A DNA stretch of 64,000 bases from Nematopogon swammerdamellus (GCA_946902875.1 OX336344.1:17009791-17073790), one strand, 5' to 3'; numbered from the stretch's first letter, positions 40,820-51,830 are shown. Numbers and translations are program-made. The notes: generated from the letters alone by a model not told the origin.

Positions 40820-43243
40820 GTGCAAGATGGCGGCAACTATTTTTAAATTTTGAAAACGGATTCGTATTCAGAGCCCATACAGATACCCAGATATCAATTT
40901 TGAAAGCAATCGGTCCAGTAACTAAAAAGTTCAAAATGGCGGCCACTTTTTTTAATGTTCACTACAGATTCGTATTCAGAGCCCACGCAGACACCCAGAT
41001 ATCGATTTTGAAAGCAATCGGTCCAGTAACTAAAAAGTTCAAAATGGAGGCCGTTTTTTTTTTATTTTGACAACGGATTCGTATTCAGAGCCCACACAGA
41101 CACCCAGATATTGATTTTGAAAGCAATCGGTCGAATAACTAAAAAGGTCAAAATGGCGGCAACTTTTTTTAAATATTCACTACATATTTGTATTCAGAGT
41201 CCACACAAACACCCAGATATCGATTTTGAAATCAATCGGTCCAGTAATTAAAAAGTTCAAAATGGCGGCAACTTTTTTTAAATGTTCACTACAGATTCGT
41301 ATTCAGAGCCCACACAGACACCCAGATATCGATTTTGAAAGCAATCGGTCCAGTAACTAAAAAGTTCAAAATGGCAGCCGCTTCTTTTAAATTTTGACAA
41401 CGGATTCGTATTCAGAGTCCACACAGACACCCAGATATCGACTTTGAAAGCAATCGGTCCAGTAACTAAAAAGTTCAAAATGGCGGCCACTTTTTTTAAA
41501 TTTTGACAACGGATTCGTATTCAGAGTCCACACAGACACCCAGATATCGACTTTGAAAGCAATCGGTCCAGTAACTAAAAAGTTCAAAATGGCGGCCACT
41601 TTTTTTAAATTTTGACAACGGATTCGTATTCAGAGCCCACACAGACACCCAGATATTGATTTTGAAAGCAATCGGTCGAATAACTAAAAAGGTCAAAATG
41701 GCGGCAACTTTTTTTAAATATTCACTACATATTTGTATTCAGAGTCCACACAAACACCCAGATATCGATTTTGAAATCAATCGGTCCAGTAATTAAAAAG
41801 TTCAAAATGGCGGCAACTTTTTTTAAATGTTCACTACAGATTCGTATTCAGAGCCCACACAGACACCCAGATATCGATTTTGAAAGCAATCGGTCCAGTA
41901 ACTAAGAAGTTCAAAATGGCAGCCGCTTTTTTTAAATTTTGACAACGGATTCGTATTCAGAGTCCACACAGACACCCAGATATCGACTTTGAAAGCAATC
42001 GGTCCAGTAACTAAAAAGTTCAAAATGGCGGCCACTTTTTTAAATTTTGACAACGGATTCGTATTCAGAGTCCACACAGACACCCAGATATCGACTTTGA
42101 AAGCAATCGGTCCAGTAACTAAAAAGTTCAAAATGGCGGCCACTTTTTTTAAATTTTGACAACGGATTCGTATTCAGAGTCCACACAGACACCCAGATAT
42201 CGACTTTGAAAGCAATCGGTCCAGTAACTAAAAAGTTCAAAATGGCGGCCACTTTTTTAAATTTTGACAACGGATTCGTATTCAGAGTCCACACAGACAC
42301 CCAGATATCGACTTTGAAAGCAATCGGTCCAGTAACTAAAAAGTTCAAAATGGCGGCCACTTTTTTTAAATTTTGACAACGGATTCGTATTCAGAGTCCA
42401 CACAGACACCCAGATATCGACTTTGAAAGCAATCGGTCCAGTAACTAAAAAGTTCAAAATGGCGGCCACTTTTTTAAATTTTGACAACGGATTCGTATTC
42501 AGAGTCCACACAGACACCCAGATATCGACTTTGAAAGCAATCGGTCCAGTAACTAAAAAGTTCAAAATGGCGGCCACTTTTTTTAAATTTTGACAACGGA
42601 TTCGTATTCAGAGCCCACACAGACACCCAGATATCGACTTTGAAAGCAATCGGTCCAGTAACTAAAAAGTTCAAAATGGCAGCCGCTTTTTTTAAATTTT
42701 GACAACGGATTCGTATTCAGAGCCCACACAGACACCCAGATATCGACTTTGAAAGCAATCGGTCCAGTAACTAAAAAGTTCAAAATGGCGGCCACTTTTT
42801 TTAAATTTTGACAACGGATTCGTATTCAGAGCCCACACAGACACCCAGATATCGACTTTGAAAGCAATCGGTCCAGTAACTAAAAAGTTCAAAATGGCAG
42901 CCGCTTTTTTTAAATTTTGACAACGGATTCGTATTCAGAGCCCACACAGACACCCAGATATCGACTTTGAAAGCAATCGGTCCAGTAACTAAAAAGTTCA
43001 AAATGGCAGCCGCTTTTTTTAAATTTTGACAACGGATTCGTATTCAGAGCCCACACAGACACCCAGATATCGACTTTGAAAGCAATCGGTCCAGTAACTA
43101 AAAAGTTCAAAATGGCGGCCACTTTTTTTAAATTTTGACAACGGATTCGTATTCAGAGCCCACACAGACACCCAGATATCGACTTTGAAAGCAATCGGTC
43201 CAGTAACTAAAAAGTTCAAAATGGCGGCCACTTTTTTTAAATG
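40820..43243 (-). repeat. 109-bp satellite, inverted arm (~22 units)
   Basis: The orientation flips at about 40820 ('actaaaaag' to 'tgcaagatggcggc'). A variant pair of units at about 41140-41290 recurs at about 41690-41830, a 545-bp (5-unit) block. Between 41823 and 42577 units alternate 109 and 108 bp, giving a 217-bp period. The repeated MAAILNFLVTGPIAFK translations are artefacts. Confidence 0.95.
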
Positions 43244-43249
43244 TTCATA

Positions 43250-43442
43250 TGATTAAGATTCGCTCCGGTGAAGGAAAACACCGTGAGGAAACCTGTGCAC
43301 AGCAGTACATATAAAATTGTTGTGGACACCGCTTCCAATCCAGCTTGTCACGTGGAAATGTATAACAATTCCCTTCCATGTTCATGGGAAAGGCTTGCGC
43401 TCAGTAGTAGGACATTAAAATTGACTCAAGAAGAAGAATAAG
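43250..43442 (+). mobile_element. LINE 3'-end fragment ('gaggaaacctg' type)
   Basis: 'ggtgaaggaaaacaccgtga', 'ggaaacctgtgcaca', 'gcgctcagtagtagga' and a 'gactcaagaagaagaa' tail match a retroelement 3' end that I recall as common in Lepidoptera. It abuts the satellite exactly, so it may mark the array's edge. Confidence 0.55.
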
Positions 43443-43604
43443 AAACCAAATTGATATCTGATTTTTGTAACATAAATTTCATTATTTCACATAAGAATGA
43501 AAATTTCACAGTAATTTTGCAGAAAGTGCAAAATTTCACTGCAAAATTTCAAGTGAAATTTTTGTGCAAAATTGCGCCTTGCATCTCTAAGTAAGTGCGA
43601 ACAA

Positions 43605-43830
43605 GGAGGTTTGAAGTCCACCGCGCGCGCGGGCGCGGCCGGCCCGATCGTTGTTCTGTGCTGTGAGTGCGAAAGAACCGCGCGCGTACGTGTAAGTAGC
43701 TACTACTCCCTCTCGAAGGTGCGCTCGCTCTCCTCTCGACAGTCGGTGCCAGCCTGACTAGCCGTCCGCCAGAAGTCGACCAGACAGCGCTCGCGGGCTG
43801 CGGGGCGCGGGGGGAAGCAAACTCGCTTCG
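43605..43830 (+). promoter_or_regulatory. GC-rich segment with a possible donor site
   Basis: 'ccgcgcgcgcgggcgcggcc' and 'gagtgcgaaagaaccgcg' precede 'tacgtgtaagtagc', in which GT at about 43691 fits a splice donor. This could be a 5' non-coding exon with promoter, but there is no supporting exon downstream in the window. Confidence 0.25.
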
Positions 43831-44014
43831 AGGCGGAGCGTCGCTTCTATACGCCAGTATTATAAGTATTCTATGGTTATACCACAGTACCTATTAGTTA
43901 TTCTGTGGTTATACCAACGAAAGCCATGCATATAACGCCCCGTCAAGTTACGTACCGGAGCGTATAGTGATAGATACCACAGAAGAGAGATATTACTGAT
44001 ACGGTCGTACTGTA

Positions 44015-44165
44015 TACTGGTACGGAAAATGACACGGTGGCAACATCACCTACAATACAACATCCGAGATGTCAGCTCGTAACAACTGGTGAAGTAGGTG
44101 CTATGTCAGTGCTTTTCTTCGGTCGTACCGGCTTCACTGAACTGGACGGAAAAAAAGAAGGGAGT
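44015..44165 (-). mobile_element. SINE A fragment, minus
   Basis: 'aaaatgacacggtgg', 'acatccgagatgtcag', 'ggtgctatgtcagtgc', 'actgaactggacgg'. Confidence 0.75.
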
Positions 44166-44171
44166 CATATC

Positions 44172-44322
44172 CCGAAATAGTTTGTATTTTCCGTCCAGTT
44201 TAGTGTAGCCGGCACGACCAAAGGGAAGCACTGACATGGCACCTAAGTTCACCCGGTGTTATGGGCTGACATCACGGATGTTATAGGTGATATAGCAAAC
44301 TGTGTCAGTTTACATAAAAAAA
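44172..44322 (+). mobile_element. SINE A fragment, plus
   Basis: 'ttttccgtccagtttag', 'tgtagccggcacgacc', 'catcacggatgttatagg', ending with 'cagtttacat' and A7. It forms an inverted pair with 44015-44165. Confidence 0.75.
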
Positions 44323-44325
44323 TCC

Positions 44326-44403
44326 CTCAGTCGCCTTTTACGACATGCACGGGGAGAGATGCAGTGGGGCTATTATTTTAAATTACCATCCCACACGGTA
44401 CAA
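44326..44403 (+). mobile_element. F repeat 3' fragment
   Basis: 'cagtcgccttttacgaca', 'ggggagagatgcagtgg', 'ccacacggtac'. Confidence 0.7.
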
Positions 44404-45340
44404 ATATACCTAACCACCTATCTTTTTTCCATTCGATCCAAACACAGAAGACAGAAATGACGACCGACACGCGGGCGCAGCAGGGCAGGAGCGAGCAAGC
44501 GAGCCCGGAACTAAAATTGTATCTAGTATTGAAGTGCCTGCTAAATTGACGAAGGCAAAAATTTTACCCTTCCGACTGAAGAATTACGTCAATAATTTCA
44601 TGTAGGCGTTTTTTGTTTTTTATTTTTATCTCCTTTCGTGGATAAAATAATAAAAAAAATTGAATAGAGTTTTCTCAGAGCTTTGTGACCTTTGAATCGG
44701 TGGTATTGTAAAATTGTAATAATACACACATACTCAGATTTTCAAAAATTCATGCTTTTTTTATATATTTTTAATTTTATGTTTATTACTTACTTTTACT
44801 CATTATTAAAAAAACCAGCAATGCACTTTGTTGGTAAGGAACCAAAATATAGGTTGGTATTTTTTTAATTTTCTGAATGTGTGTCAATTGGTCAGTTTTG
44901 GACCTTCTTTGTCGCACTTTTTGCATGTTTTGCGTATTTGGCGTTTGTCACCGCCTTAAGTGGTCTTAATTTGTACTGGCCGCGGAACCGTGCTCTGCTT
45001 CGTTTATCGCGTATTTTTTTGATTTATGATTTGATTGCTTAATCATAGCTTTTTGGAAAAAATGAAGCCCGCTTAGGACAGATGATTTGTAGCGTTTTCG
45101 GTAAAAGATAAGGTCGCGAGAAGGTAGGTACTCGTGGTAAACAGGGCTTTGTGAATATTTTAGATGTGTTCTGTTATTTTCTGTAATCTGTTTTATCGAT
45201 TCGTTAACAAAACCTTTGTTTACTTACTGGTATGTCTACGAAGGCTTTGATTTTATTACCTTGAAGAGAATAAGTAACTTTTAATTAAGACCATTAATAC
45301 CAAATCAATGACCAATTTAGTTGAACCTATATTAGGTACG
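44404..45340. other. No feature seen
   Basis: AT-rich DNA without supported features. Confidence 0.4.
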
Positions 45341-45344
45341 TATC

Positions 45345-45515
45345 GCTAGAAGTCATGCACCAGTTGGGTATTCGTGCCTTACTTGCTGCTTGATAGTTAT
45401 CTTATCATAATACATTTCTAAACGTGGTGGTCGGTGTTGTGCTGTAATCAAGGGTACTTGAAGCACAACGCCGATTACTCTGCTTACCCTGATTGTCGGG
45501 ATACAGCTTGTGCAT
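45345..45515 (-). mobile_element. F repeat 5' part, minus
   Basis: 'gtgccttacttgctgctt', 'ggtcggtgttgtgctgt', 'gaagcacaacgccga', 'attgtcgggatacag'. Confidence 0.7.
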
Positions 45516-45634
45516 GTATTGTATGTCGCTAGCAGTTTCACTGTGAACGTTTACGCCATGGTTTCCGCAATCCCTGTTACTTCGAGCGGCGCGCTCTGCA
45601 AATTTTTTGCGCAATAGCCTTGGTGATCTGCATT

Positions 45635-46000
45635 TTTGTTTTATGGAAACTGACACGTTTTGCTACATCACCTACAACACAACATCCGTTATGTCAGCCC
45701 ATAACACCGGGTGAACTAGGTACCGTGTCAGTGCTTCCCTTCATTTTCATGTCGGCTAAACTGAACTGGACGGAAAACACGAACTATTTACATAGTCGTT
45801 TCGACCGACGTTTCATTCAGTGCGGTGTTATCAACCCGGGCGGGATAAAGCCTACCACCTAGTAAGGTAAGAAGGGAAGGGATCAGTTTTTCGTGGAATC
45901 CGAACCACTGTCAGCGGTCACCCATCCAAGTACTGACCGCGCTCAGCGTTGCTTAACAACAGTCGACCGACCGCACCACTGAGCTACCGAGGCTGACAAA
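45635..46000 (-). mobile_element. SINE A, full length, minus, tRNA-like plus 5S-like head
   Basis: The tail (T run, 'atggaaactgacacg') is at the left. At the right, 'gtcacccatccaagtactga' and 'cagcgttgcttaac' (45916-45957) are the reverse of the 5S internal promoter, and beyond them 'ccactgagctaccgaggctg' (45976-45995) is the reverse of a tRNA A box ('agctcagtgg'). This copy shows the full order A box, 5S-like block, body, A-rich tail. Confidence 0.9.
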
Positions 46001-46044
46001 ATACACACGTACATTATATTCAACCAGCCTTTGCCCGTCTCTTC

Positions 46045-46185
46045 GCTTCGCGTGATTTTTCGCTCACAGCTCAGGCCGCCGATGATGTAGCGTTATAATT
46101 TATAGCCTAAAATAATCTTGAGAAGTGGCAGAATGTAACAGTAAAAAAAGTATGTAAATCGATAAAGTGGTTCTCGAGTTATAAG
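46045..46185 (+). repeat. Dispersed repeat J, copy 2
   Basis: 'agctcaggccgccgatg', 'cttgagaagtggcagaatg', then 'gttctcgagttataag'. It starts with 'tgcccgtctcttcgcttcgcg', a common form near element ends. Confidence 0.65.
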
Positions 46186-46189
46186 AATA

Positions 46190-47540
46190 TTCATTTATTG
46201 ACGAACGTTGCACGGGCGCCCATACAAAATTTTTGCTTTATTTATTTAGATTCAAACTGCATTAGTTAGAACACATTGTAACATAGACAAGTGAATTGAC
46301 GTATAAATTTTGAGAGAGATCTGAATAATCGAATTATTTCGATTTATTATTAATCCTTAAAAGCCCTATAATTTTGGGCCTAAATATAAGCGAGTTCACC
46401 TACCCTAAAATCTATTCTGCGGTTACGTGTTGTTCCACACTAGGTGCCATGTTGCTGCACACTAGACCAATTTCGCTACCAATGTGTTATGTTGCTCGTT
46501 GCGGCAAAGCGATCTACTAAGGGGACATCCACATATTACGTAACTGAAAATACGAAATTAAGGGGGTCTGAATCTCCGGATGATGATAATATGGATGCAA
46601 ATACGGATGACTCCAAAATATTAAATAACTAGCTGTGCTCGCGACTTCATTCGCTTCGACTAACAGGTTATGCATAGTTTTGACTACCTGTAAGGAACCC
46701 ATTCATTTCCCGAAATAAAAAGCAGGTAATAGAAATTACATCAGTTTTATGATAGGGGGGAGTCGAAAATCGGCAAAAATCGATGACGTAATCTATGGAC
46801 GGCCCCCTAACCCGTCTACATAATATTGAAATCAGCCAAGCTCCCACTAGGACGTAGGCTCCGCGAACGCGGCTTGAAGATTTAATGAATTCCTCAACTG
46901 TGCGCGTTGTCGTAATTAAAATCTCAGCAAACACGCACGTGTGCACTGCAGGCAATAAAGACGACGTTTGTAAACATAATAATTCTCTTGGGTTGTATTT
47001 ATTCTACCAGACCGCGGCTCCGCTCGAGACATTGTGTGCTCATTTAAATGCTACATATCCTTGAAACATTATTTTCATAGATCTCTAGTTGATATCTTAC
47101 ATTCATATACACTTCCCTTGCGGCTTGTTGGTAGAGGCTTAAGGAGGTCGAGAGACGAATTCAACTGGGTTGGGTGCCTTTCGGAAGTTAAAAACTGCTC
47201 TGCTGGATGGGTCGTGCCGTGCTGCGTTGCGTTTCGCCACAGCATCGTTTGGCTCCTATGGGCTCCTGGTACTTTTCATGCGAGCAGTTACAGTCATTTT
47301 TAGTTTTTGTTCTAGGTGGGTAGAAGAAATTATTTATATTTATAAGCAATGTGATGCCAGCAAATATTGAAGGAGGTGTTTGCCCGTCATTGGGTCCACA
47401 CTATAGCTTTAAATATGTTGTACTTATACATACTCGTACTTGAATGTAAATGTGTCCGACCTGTTGGTGAACCTTAAATAAATAAATAAATAAATAAAAT
47501 TCGCCCTGAGGTCCGACCTACCGCAAAATTTTAAGACCTG
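46190..47540. other. No supported gene; (AAAT)n at 47474-47499
   Basis: Unassigned, with 'tgctcgcgacttcattcgc' at about 46635 (an element-end-like string) and a retroposon-type (AAAT)n tail near 47480. An 89-codon frame at 47034-47303 has no known motif. Confidence 0.35.
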
Positions 47541-47542
47541 TA

Positions 47543-47867
47543 TACACGGTGTTGCAGTTTTTTTTTTTTTTTTGCCCCCGTAATGTTTTTACGGGGGCAA
47601 CTGCAACCTGCACCTTATGTCAGTTACATTGCCCATGTAACTGACATAAGGGGGTTATTCTATATGTGAAACTAAACAACTTCGGTGGCGAAAATTTTTT
47701 TTTTAAATAAAAATTTTTTTTTCCATAAAAATTTTAATACCTATTCTCAAAACGTATAGAGAAAAAAGATTTTTTTTTTTTTTTCAAATTAAAAAGTTGT
47801 TCTATTTCACGTACAGAATCACCCCCTTTCGGGTTTTACGGTTGGGGTTGCATTGCAACACCGTGTA
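47543..47867. mobile_element. Inverted-repeat MITE with TA target, 325 bp
   Basis: The ends are 'tacacggtgttgca' and 'tgcaacaccgtgta', each flanked by TA. Inside is a second inverted pair ('gggggttattctatatg' against the reverse of 'gtacagaatcacccccttt'), a perfect 16-bp hairpin 'cttatgtcagttacat' at 47613-47650, and a 'ccccgtaatg...acgggg' hairpin. It inserted beside an RTE fragment. Confidence 0.75.
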
Positions 47868-47874
47868 TATATAC

Positions 47875-47970
47875 CAGTGCTTCCTCCCGGTTTTGACGTA
47901 CGAGTGTGAAACGTGGACTCTGACGGTCGCTGTTGTCCAAAGGTAAAAAGTTGCCCAGCGAGCAATGGAC
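47875..47970 (+). pseudogene. RTE retrotransposon fragment
   Basis: Reads QCFLPVLTYECETWTLTVAV, then VVQR-stop-KVAQRAMD. This matches the RTE reverse transcriptase segment of the form 'LPVLTYGSETWxL...RLKVAQRAM' that lies upstream of the C-terminal part found at 11563. One in-frame TAA and abrupt ends: cut on the left by the MITE and on the right by another LINE. Confidence 0.65.
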
Positions 47971-48915
47971 ATTTTAGTATTGTGACACTGTATATGGACC
48001 CTGTTTATTTAAACAAACTCAGAAGAAAATTCAACGCGTCCAGAATGCCTGCATGCGGTTCTGCCGACCCATAGGTAGGAGAGAACGCATCACACCACAC
48101 TTAAAACTCCCTCAATATTTTGAACATGAGCAACCGTAGGATGCTACATTTTGCAGCCCAAACACATAGAATCATATATACGCAAACTCCAGAGATTCTA
48201 TTCAGCAAGTTAGAGTGGGCAGGTTCTACACACACGCACAAGACTCGAGGCGTTGGTAAGATACTCATTATTCCAAAGCACCATGGTGCTGCATTTGAAG
48301 GGTCATTCAAGTATGCGGCATCAAAGTGCTGGAATAACATACCTCCTCCTATAAAGGACATAATCTATAAAAATAACTTCAAACGAGCGTACAAACAGTT
48401 CCTGCTGTCTGAACAGAGACAGCTATAGCTTCTCTTGGGTTCCTTGTACATTTGCATTAGTCAAATAATTGTTTTGTTTTGTTTGTTTAATTTTGGTTAG
48501 TTTAGTCTGTTCAGTTTAGTCTGTATAGTTTAGTTTAATTTTGTTATAAGAGTTAGTGACGATTGTTGATAATGTATAATAGGTAAGTTTTGTCTGTAGT
48601 TATAATATGTTTTGTTTATTTTGTTTTTGTAAATATTTTGTTTTCGTTTTAGCTGTAAGTACCTATGCAGTTCGCAATTAATATTAATGTATATTTATCT
48701 TAAGGGGTCAGGCTTAAAATCAGTGTCTTCCCGGTTATGGGAAGACGTAAACTGTGCCTGATACCCATTCACTAAACATAAGTTAGTCTTTAAGCTGTAT
48801 AATTTATTTTTATTTTATTTTATTACCTTATTTTATTTTTTACATTTATACCTTTTTTTTCGTGTTATGTTTTTTGAATAAAATATTTTTGAATTTTTGA
48901 ATTTGAATTTGAATG
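47971..48915 (+). pseudogene. Jockey/CR1-like LINE 3' end, frameshifted
   Basis: The first frame reads YCDTVYGPCLFKQTQKKIQR, VQNACMRFCRPIGRRERITP. A shift at about 48115 leads into LNMSNRRMLHFAAQTHRI, later RGVGKILIIPKHHGAAFEGS and KCWNNIPPPIKDIIYKNNF, with the stop at 48426-48428. 'IQNxCxRF' and 'W-N-x-I/L-P' followed by 'FK.xYK' are the known end of non-LTR reverse transcriptases. A ~490-bp 3' UTR follows, ending in TTTGAA repeats at 48880-48915. The insertion interrupts the RTE fragment at 47875-47970. The last 102 codons are open, so the copy is fairly young. Confidence 0.75.
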
Positions 48916-49839
48916 GAGCGAGCCATGCTGGAAATATAAAAATATTGTAATAAAATGTAGCCTTCAACCATCCCAGGTTATGCGAAATCCTATTAGCGCA
49001 TGCTAATCGGATCAGCCGTTTTCGAGTTACCAGTTATCTTAAGACAGACTGACAGACATGGCGCTTTATAGAATAGAGAAGAGACTAGGTTGATGTTTTT
49101 ATTTAAATGTCGTTAATTATCACATTCTGAATTAATATAACCCAAACAAACAAATCTAGCATGAACATAAATACTAGGAATTGCATTTCCTCCAAGGAAA
49201 GTACAAAACCAGGGTTTTGGTACTAAATTAATTAATCTGCTCTCGGAGTCATTAAATCTCTCACATTTCGTTCTTACAACTGAAGAAATCGGAAGCGCCA
49301 CTCTCTAAATTGGCGACCATTATCTCAATCAGACGAGCTGAAAAACAAAATAGTGTAAGCGCCAACAAAAGGTAGATTTTCTGTTTTAAATGTAAACTTT
49401 AAGAACGTCTTCAAAACTATTTATTCATTTAAATATACATAATAAACAAAAATATTAGTACAAAATAATTAAAAACTTAGACTTTTAAACATTAAATAAA
49501 AAATCGACTCTTTGGCGCTTAGGCTCATTTGCTTTCCAGCATCGAAATTGTTAATCTGAACAAAACAATCATATAATTAGTCACAATGAAAACGTTCATT
49601 TTGCCCCCTGTACAAATTGAATAAAATCCTCAGGCCACATATTCATGAATATACACAATATGAAAGTGTTCAGATAGTGCATTGTAATAATATGCCTGTA
49701 GTGAGGCCCGCCGCCCGCCCCGACACTAGGGTGAATAGCCCTGCGGCCGACCGCGCGGCCGGCAGAGCCGTGTTTATGACATCCATGAAATTTTTTCATG
49801 ACATCAAAATATTTGTGGAAGTACAAATTATTTATAATT
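48916..49839. other. No supported gene
   Basis: Contains 'atcagccgttttcgagtta' plus 'agacagactgacagaca' at about 49010-49055, an element-end-like string, and a GC-rich patch at 49700-49780. No coding evidence. Confidence 0.35.
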
Positions 49840-50015
49840 ATTATGGGGGGTCCGTATACAAGAAACGTGTTATTACGTTTTTTTTAATTTTGCTCTATCG
49901 TAAAAATTGTAATGAGTCAAACTTGATGTGAGTTTACTGCACACTCTAACAACAAACAACAAATAATAAAAACCAGCTATGAACGATCGCCGACTCGCAC
50001 TTGGCCGTTGTTTTT
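49840..50015 (+). mobile_element. Decayed SINE C fragment
   Basis: 'ggggtccgtatacaagaaac', 'tgctctatcgtaaaa', 'aataataaaaaccagct', 'gactcgcacttggccg' and a T-rich end parallel 21320-21515. Confidence 0.5.
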
Positions 50016-50399
50016 CTTTTTTTATATCAATGTAAAGAATGCAATTCGCACCTATACTTACATGTGTTAATTTAGGTTTAAAAAATATCGACATTATTTT
50101 CTCCCAGAATTTTTTTATGATTTTTTTTTATTTGATTTTAAATACTCACAGCTAAAACAACAAAAAAGTATGTACCTTTAACGAAAAGTGGTCTACTTTT
50201 CACGTTTAAAATCCATAAACTTAGGTACCTACTTTCCTGAGCGAGATGGTGTGTATGTGTGAGTGATTTCGAAATAAAAATCGTTGAACAAAAGAAGCTA
50301 CCACACTCAAGCATAATATTATTGTGTATACAAAAAAAAAGTTCTGTCAAAACTGTCAAACCAATGTGAAATCTCACATTGGTGCAAAGTTACTTTGTA

Positions 50400-50930
50400 G
50401 GGGTGGAAATGTGATTTTTTTTTTAAGTGAAAACTTTTTAAGCGGCGCTTGGCACTTTTTTTAGATGGGTAAAAAATGTTAAACTCGCGTCAGAACTCGC
50501 GTCAGATCCGTAGCCTGATCGAAAAAGCATAAGATTCGAAACTTCTTTAGCGGCGCTTGACACTTTTTTAGATGGGTAAAAAATGTTGAACTCGCGTCAG
50601 ATCCGTAGCCTGATCGAAAAAGCGTAAGATTCGTTGAAATTATGAATGAAAGTTGATTTTTCTGAGAAATAAACTTTTTGATGTAAAATAATTATAATAG
50701 TTCTGTAGTGTAAATTTTTTTATGTAATATAAATTGTCATGTTTGTCTACAATAGCGCAATAAATGAATATTGTATTTTACCACATAAATGATAGTACTT
50801 TCATACTGATAAATAAAACAATTCGTGCGAAATTATTCCCTAACCATTCCAAAATATTCAAAAATGCACAACGTTGATGTTTAAGTTTTCACTTCTGCCG
50901 GCACACCCGGAGTGCAACCCTTTCGTTTTT
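50400..50930. mobile_element. Dispersed 'K' repeat, two tandem units
   Basis: 'agcggcgcttggcactttttt' (split as 'agcggcgcttg' and 'gcacttttttt') with 'agatgggtaaaaaatgtt' and 'ccgtagcctgatcgaaaa' occurs twice about 108 bp apart. The block 'cacccggagtgcaacc' follows at 50910. The same modules recur at 63415-63565. Confidence 0.6.
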
Positions 50931-51322
50931 TTTTTTTATGGAAACTGACACGGTTGGCTACATCACCTACAACATCCGTGATGTCACCCCATAACACCGG
51001 GTGAACTAGATGCCATGTCAGTGCTTCCCTTCAGTTGTGCCGGCTACTCTGAACTGGACGGAAAACAAACTATTTTACATAGCCGTTTCGACCGACGACG
51101 ACGCGACGTTTCATTCATTGCGGTGGTATCAACCCGGGCGGGTTGAACCCTACCACCTAGTAAGGTAAGAAGGGAAGGGACTTACAGTTTTAAGTGCAAA
51201 ACAAACCACAGTCAACGGTCGATTTGTCACCCATCCAAGTACTGACCGGCCCAGCGTTGCTTAACAATCAATAGCGACAGTCGACTGTCTGCACCACTGA
51301 GCTATCGAGGCTGACAAATTCG
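50931..51322 (-). mobile_element. SINE A, full length, minus
   Basis: Complete order with the 5S-like block at 51226-51265 ('gtcacccatccaagtactga', 'cccagcgttgcttaac') and the A-box block 'ccactgagctatcgaggctg' at 51293-51312. Here the 5S-like part keeps 'gggcc', closer to true 5S than the 45.9-kb copy. Confidence 0.9.
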
Positions 51323-51407
51323 TAAGGGGTGGGCATGCGGAACGTTCCAGTTCGGAATGGAGCTCAATACGCCACAGCTGTTGACCCATATTCCATCCAT
51401 CTAGATA

Positions 51408-51641
51408 GTGAGAACGTCCATCATAGCCTGCCTGCTCGCTGCAGCTTTTTTAGGTTCTATTGCTGGAGACATTATTTTTAGACCTCAATACGGCTCTGCT
51501 CAACTTGATGGAGAAGTATGGCTGAGGGGAATTAGTGTCACGTCAATCTGGAAACATGCTTATTACGATTTTATGATTTTCAAAAACGTGTGGGTGGAGT
51601 TAGCAGCTGTAGGTAGAGGGAAATTGAGGGAATCAGAGTAA
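51408..51641 (+). CDS. Possible exon or relic with signal-peptide-like start
   Basis: A 78-codon open frame beginning at a non-ATG codon straight after a stop, so any real start would need an upstream exon ('tag' precedes it and could serve as an acceptor). The first ~22 residues, RTSIIACLLAAAFLGSIAG, look like a secretion signal with a small-residue cleavage site, followed by DIIFRPQYGSAQLDGEVWLR. No family is recognised. The sequence is not part of a visible repeat. It could equally be chance or a decayed gene copy. Confidence 0.25.
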   Translation: MRTSIIACLLAAAFLGSIAGDIIFRPQYGSAQLDGEVWLRGISVTSIWKHAYYDFMIFKNVWVELAAVGRGKLRESE

Positions 51642-51699
51642 TTTTATGCGAAAGTAAAGTTGATATAAAATTGTATTCGCATCGGATATCGCTCCTTTA

Positions 51700-51830
51700 A
51701 AGAGCTTCTTGTGATTATTAGAAAAATGTATCGGCTTTACTCGCGTCGTCTCCGAGCTATGTGGCTCGACGTTTCGGGCCAAACGTATAGCCGCATCTTC
51801 ATGATCGCTCTGCCTGGTGCGCCAGTTGGC
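51700..51830. other. Fragment containing 'gacgtttcgggcc'
   Basis: 'ggctcgacgtttcgggcc' followed by 'gccgcatcttcatgat' resembles a motif found near Penelope-like element ends in many animals. It is too short to assign. Confidence 0.3.

Noticed and set aside
40710..43231. Repeated minus-strand frames reading MAAILNFLVTGPIAFK...
   Set aside because: They are the 109-bp satellite read in rotating frames; 109 is not a multiple of three, so no continuous protein exists.
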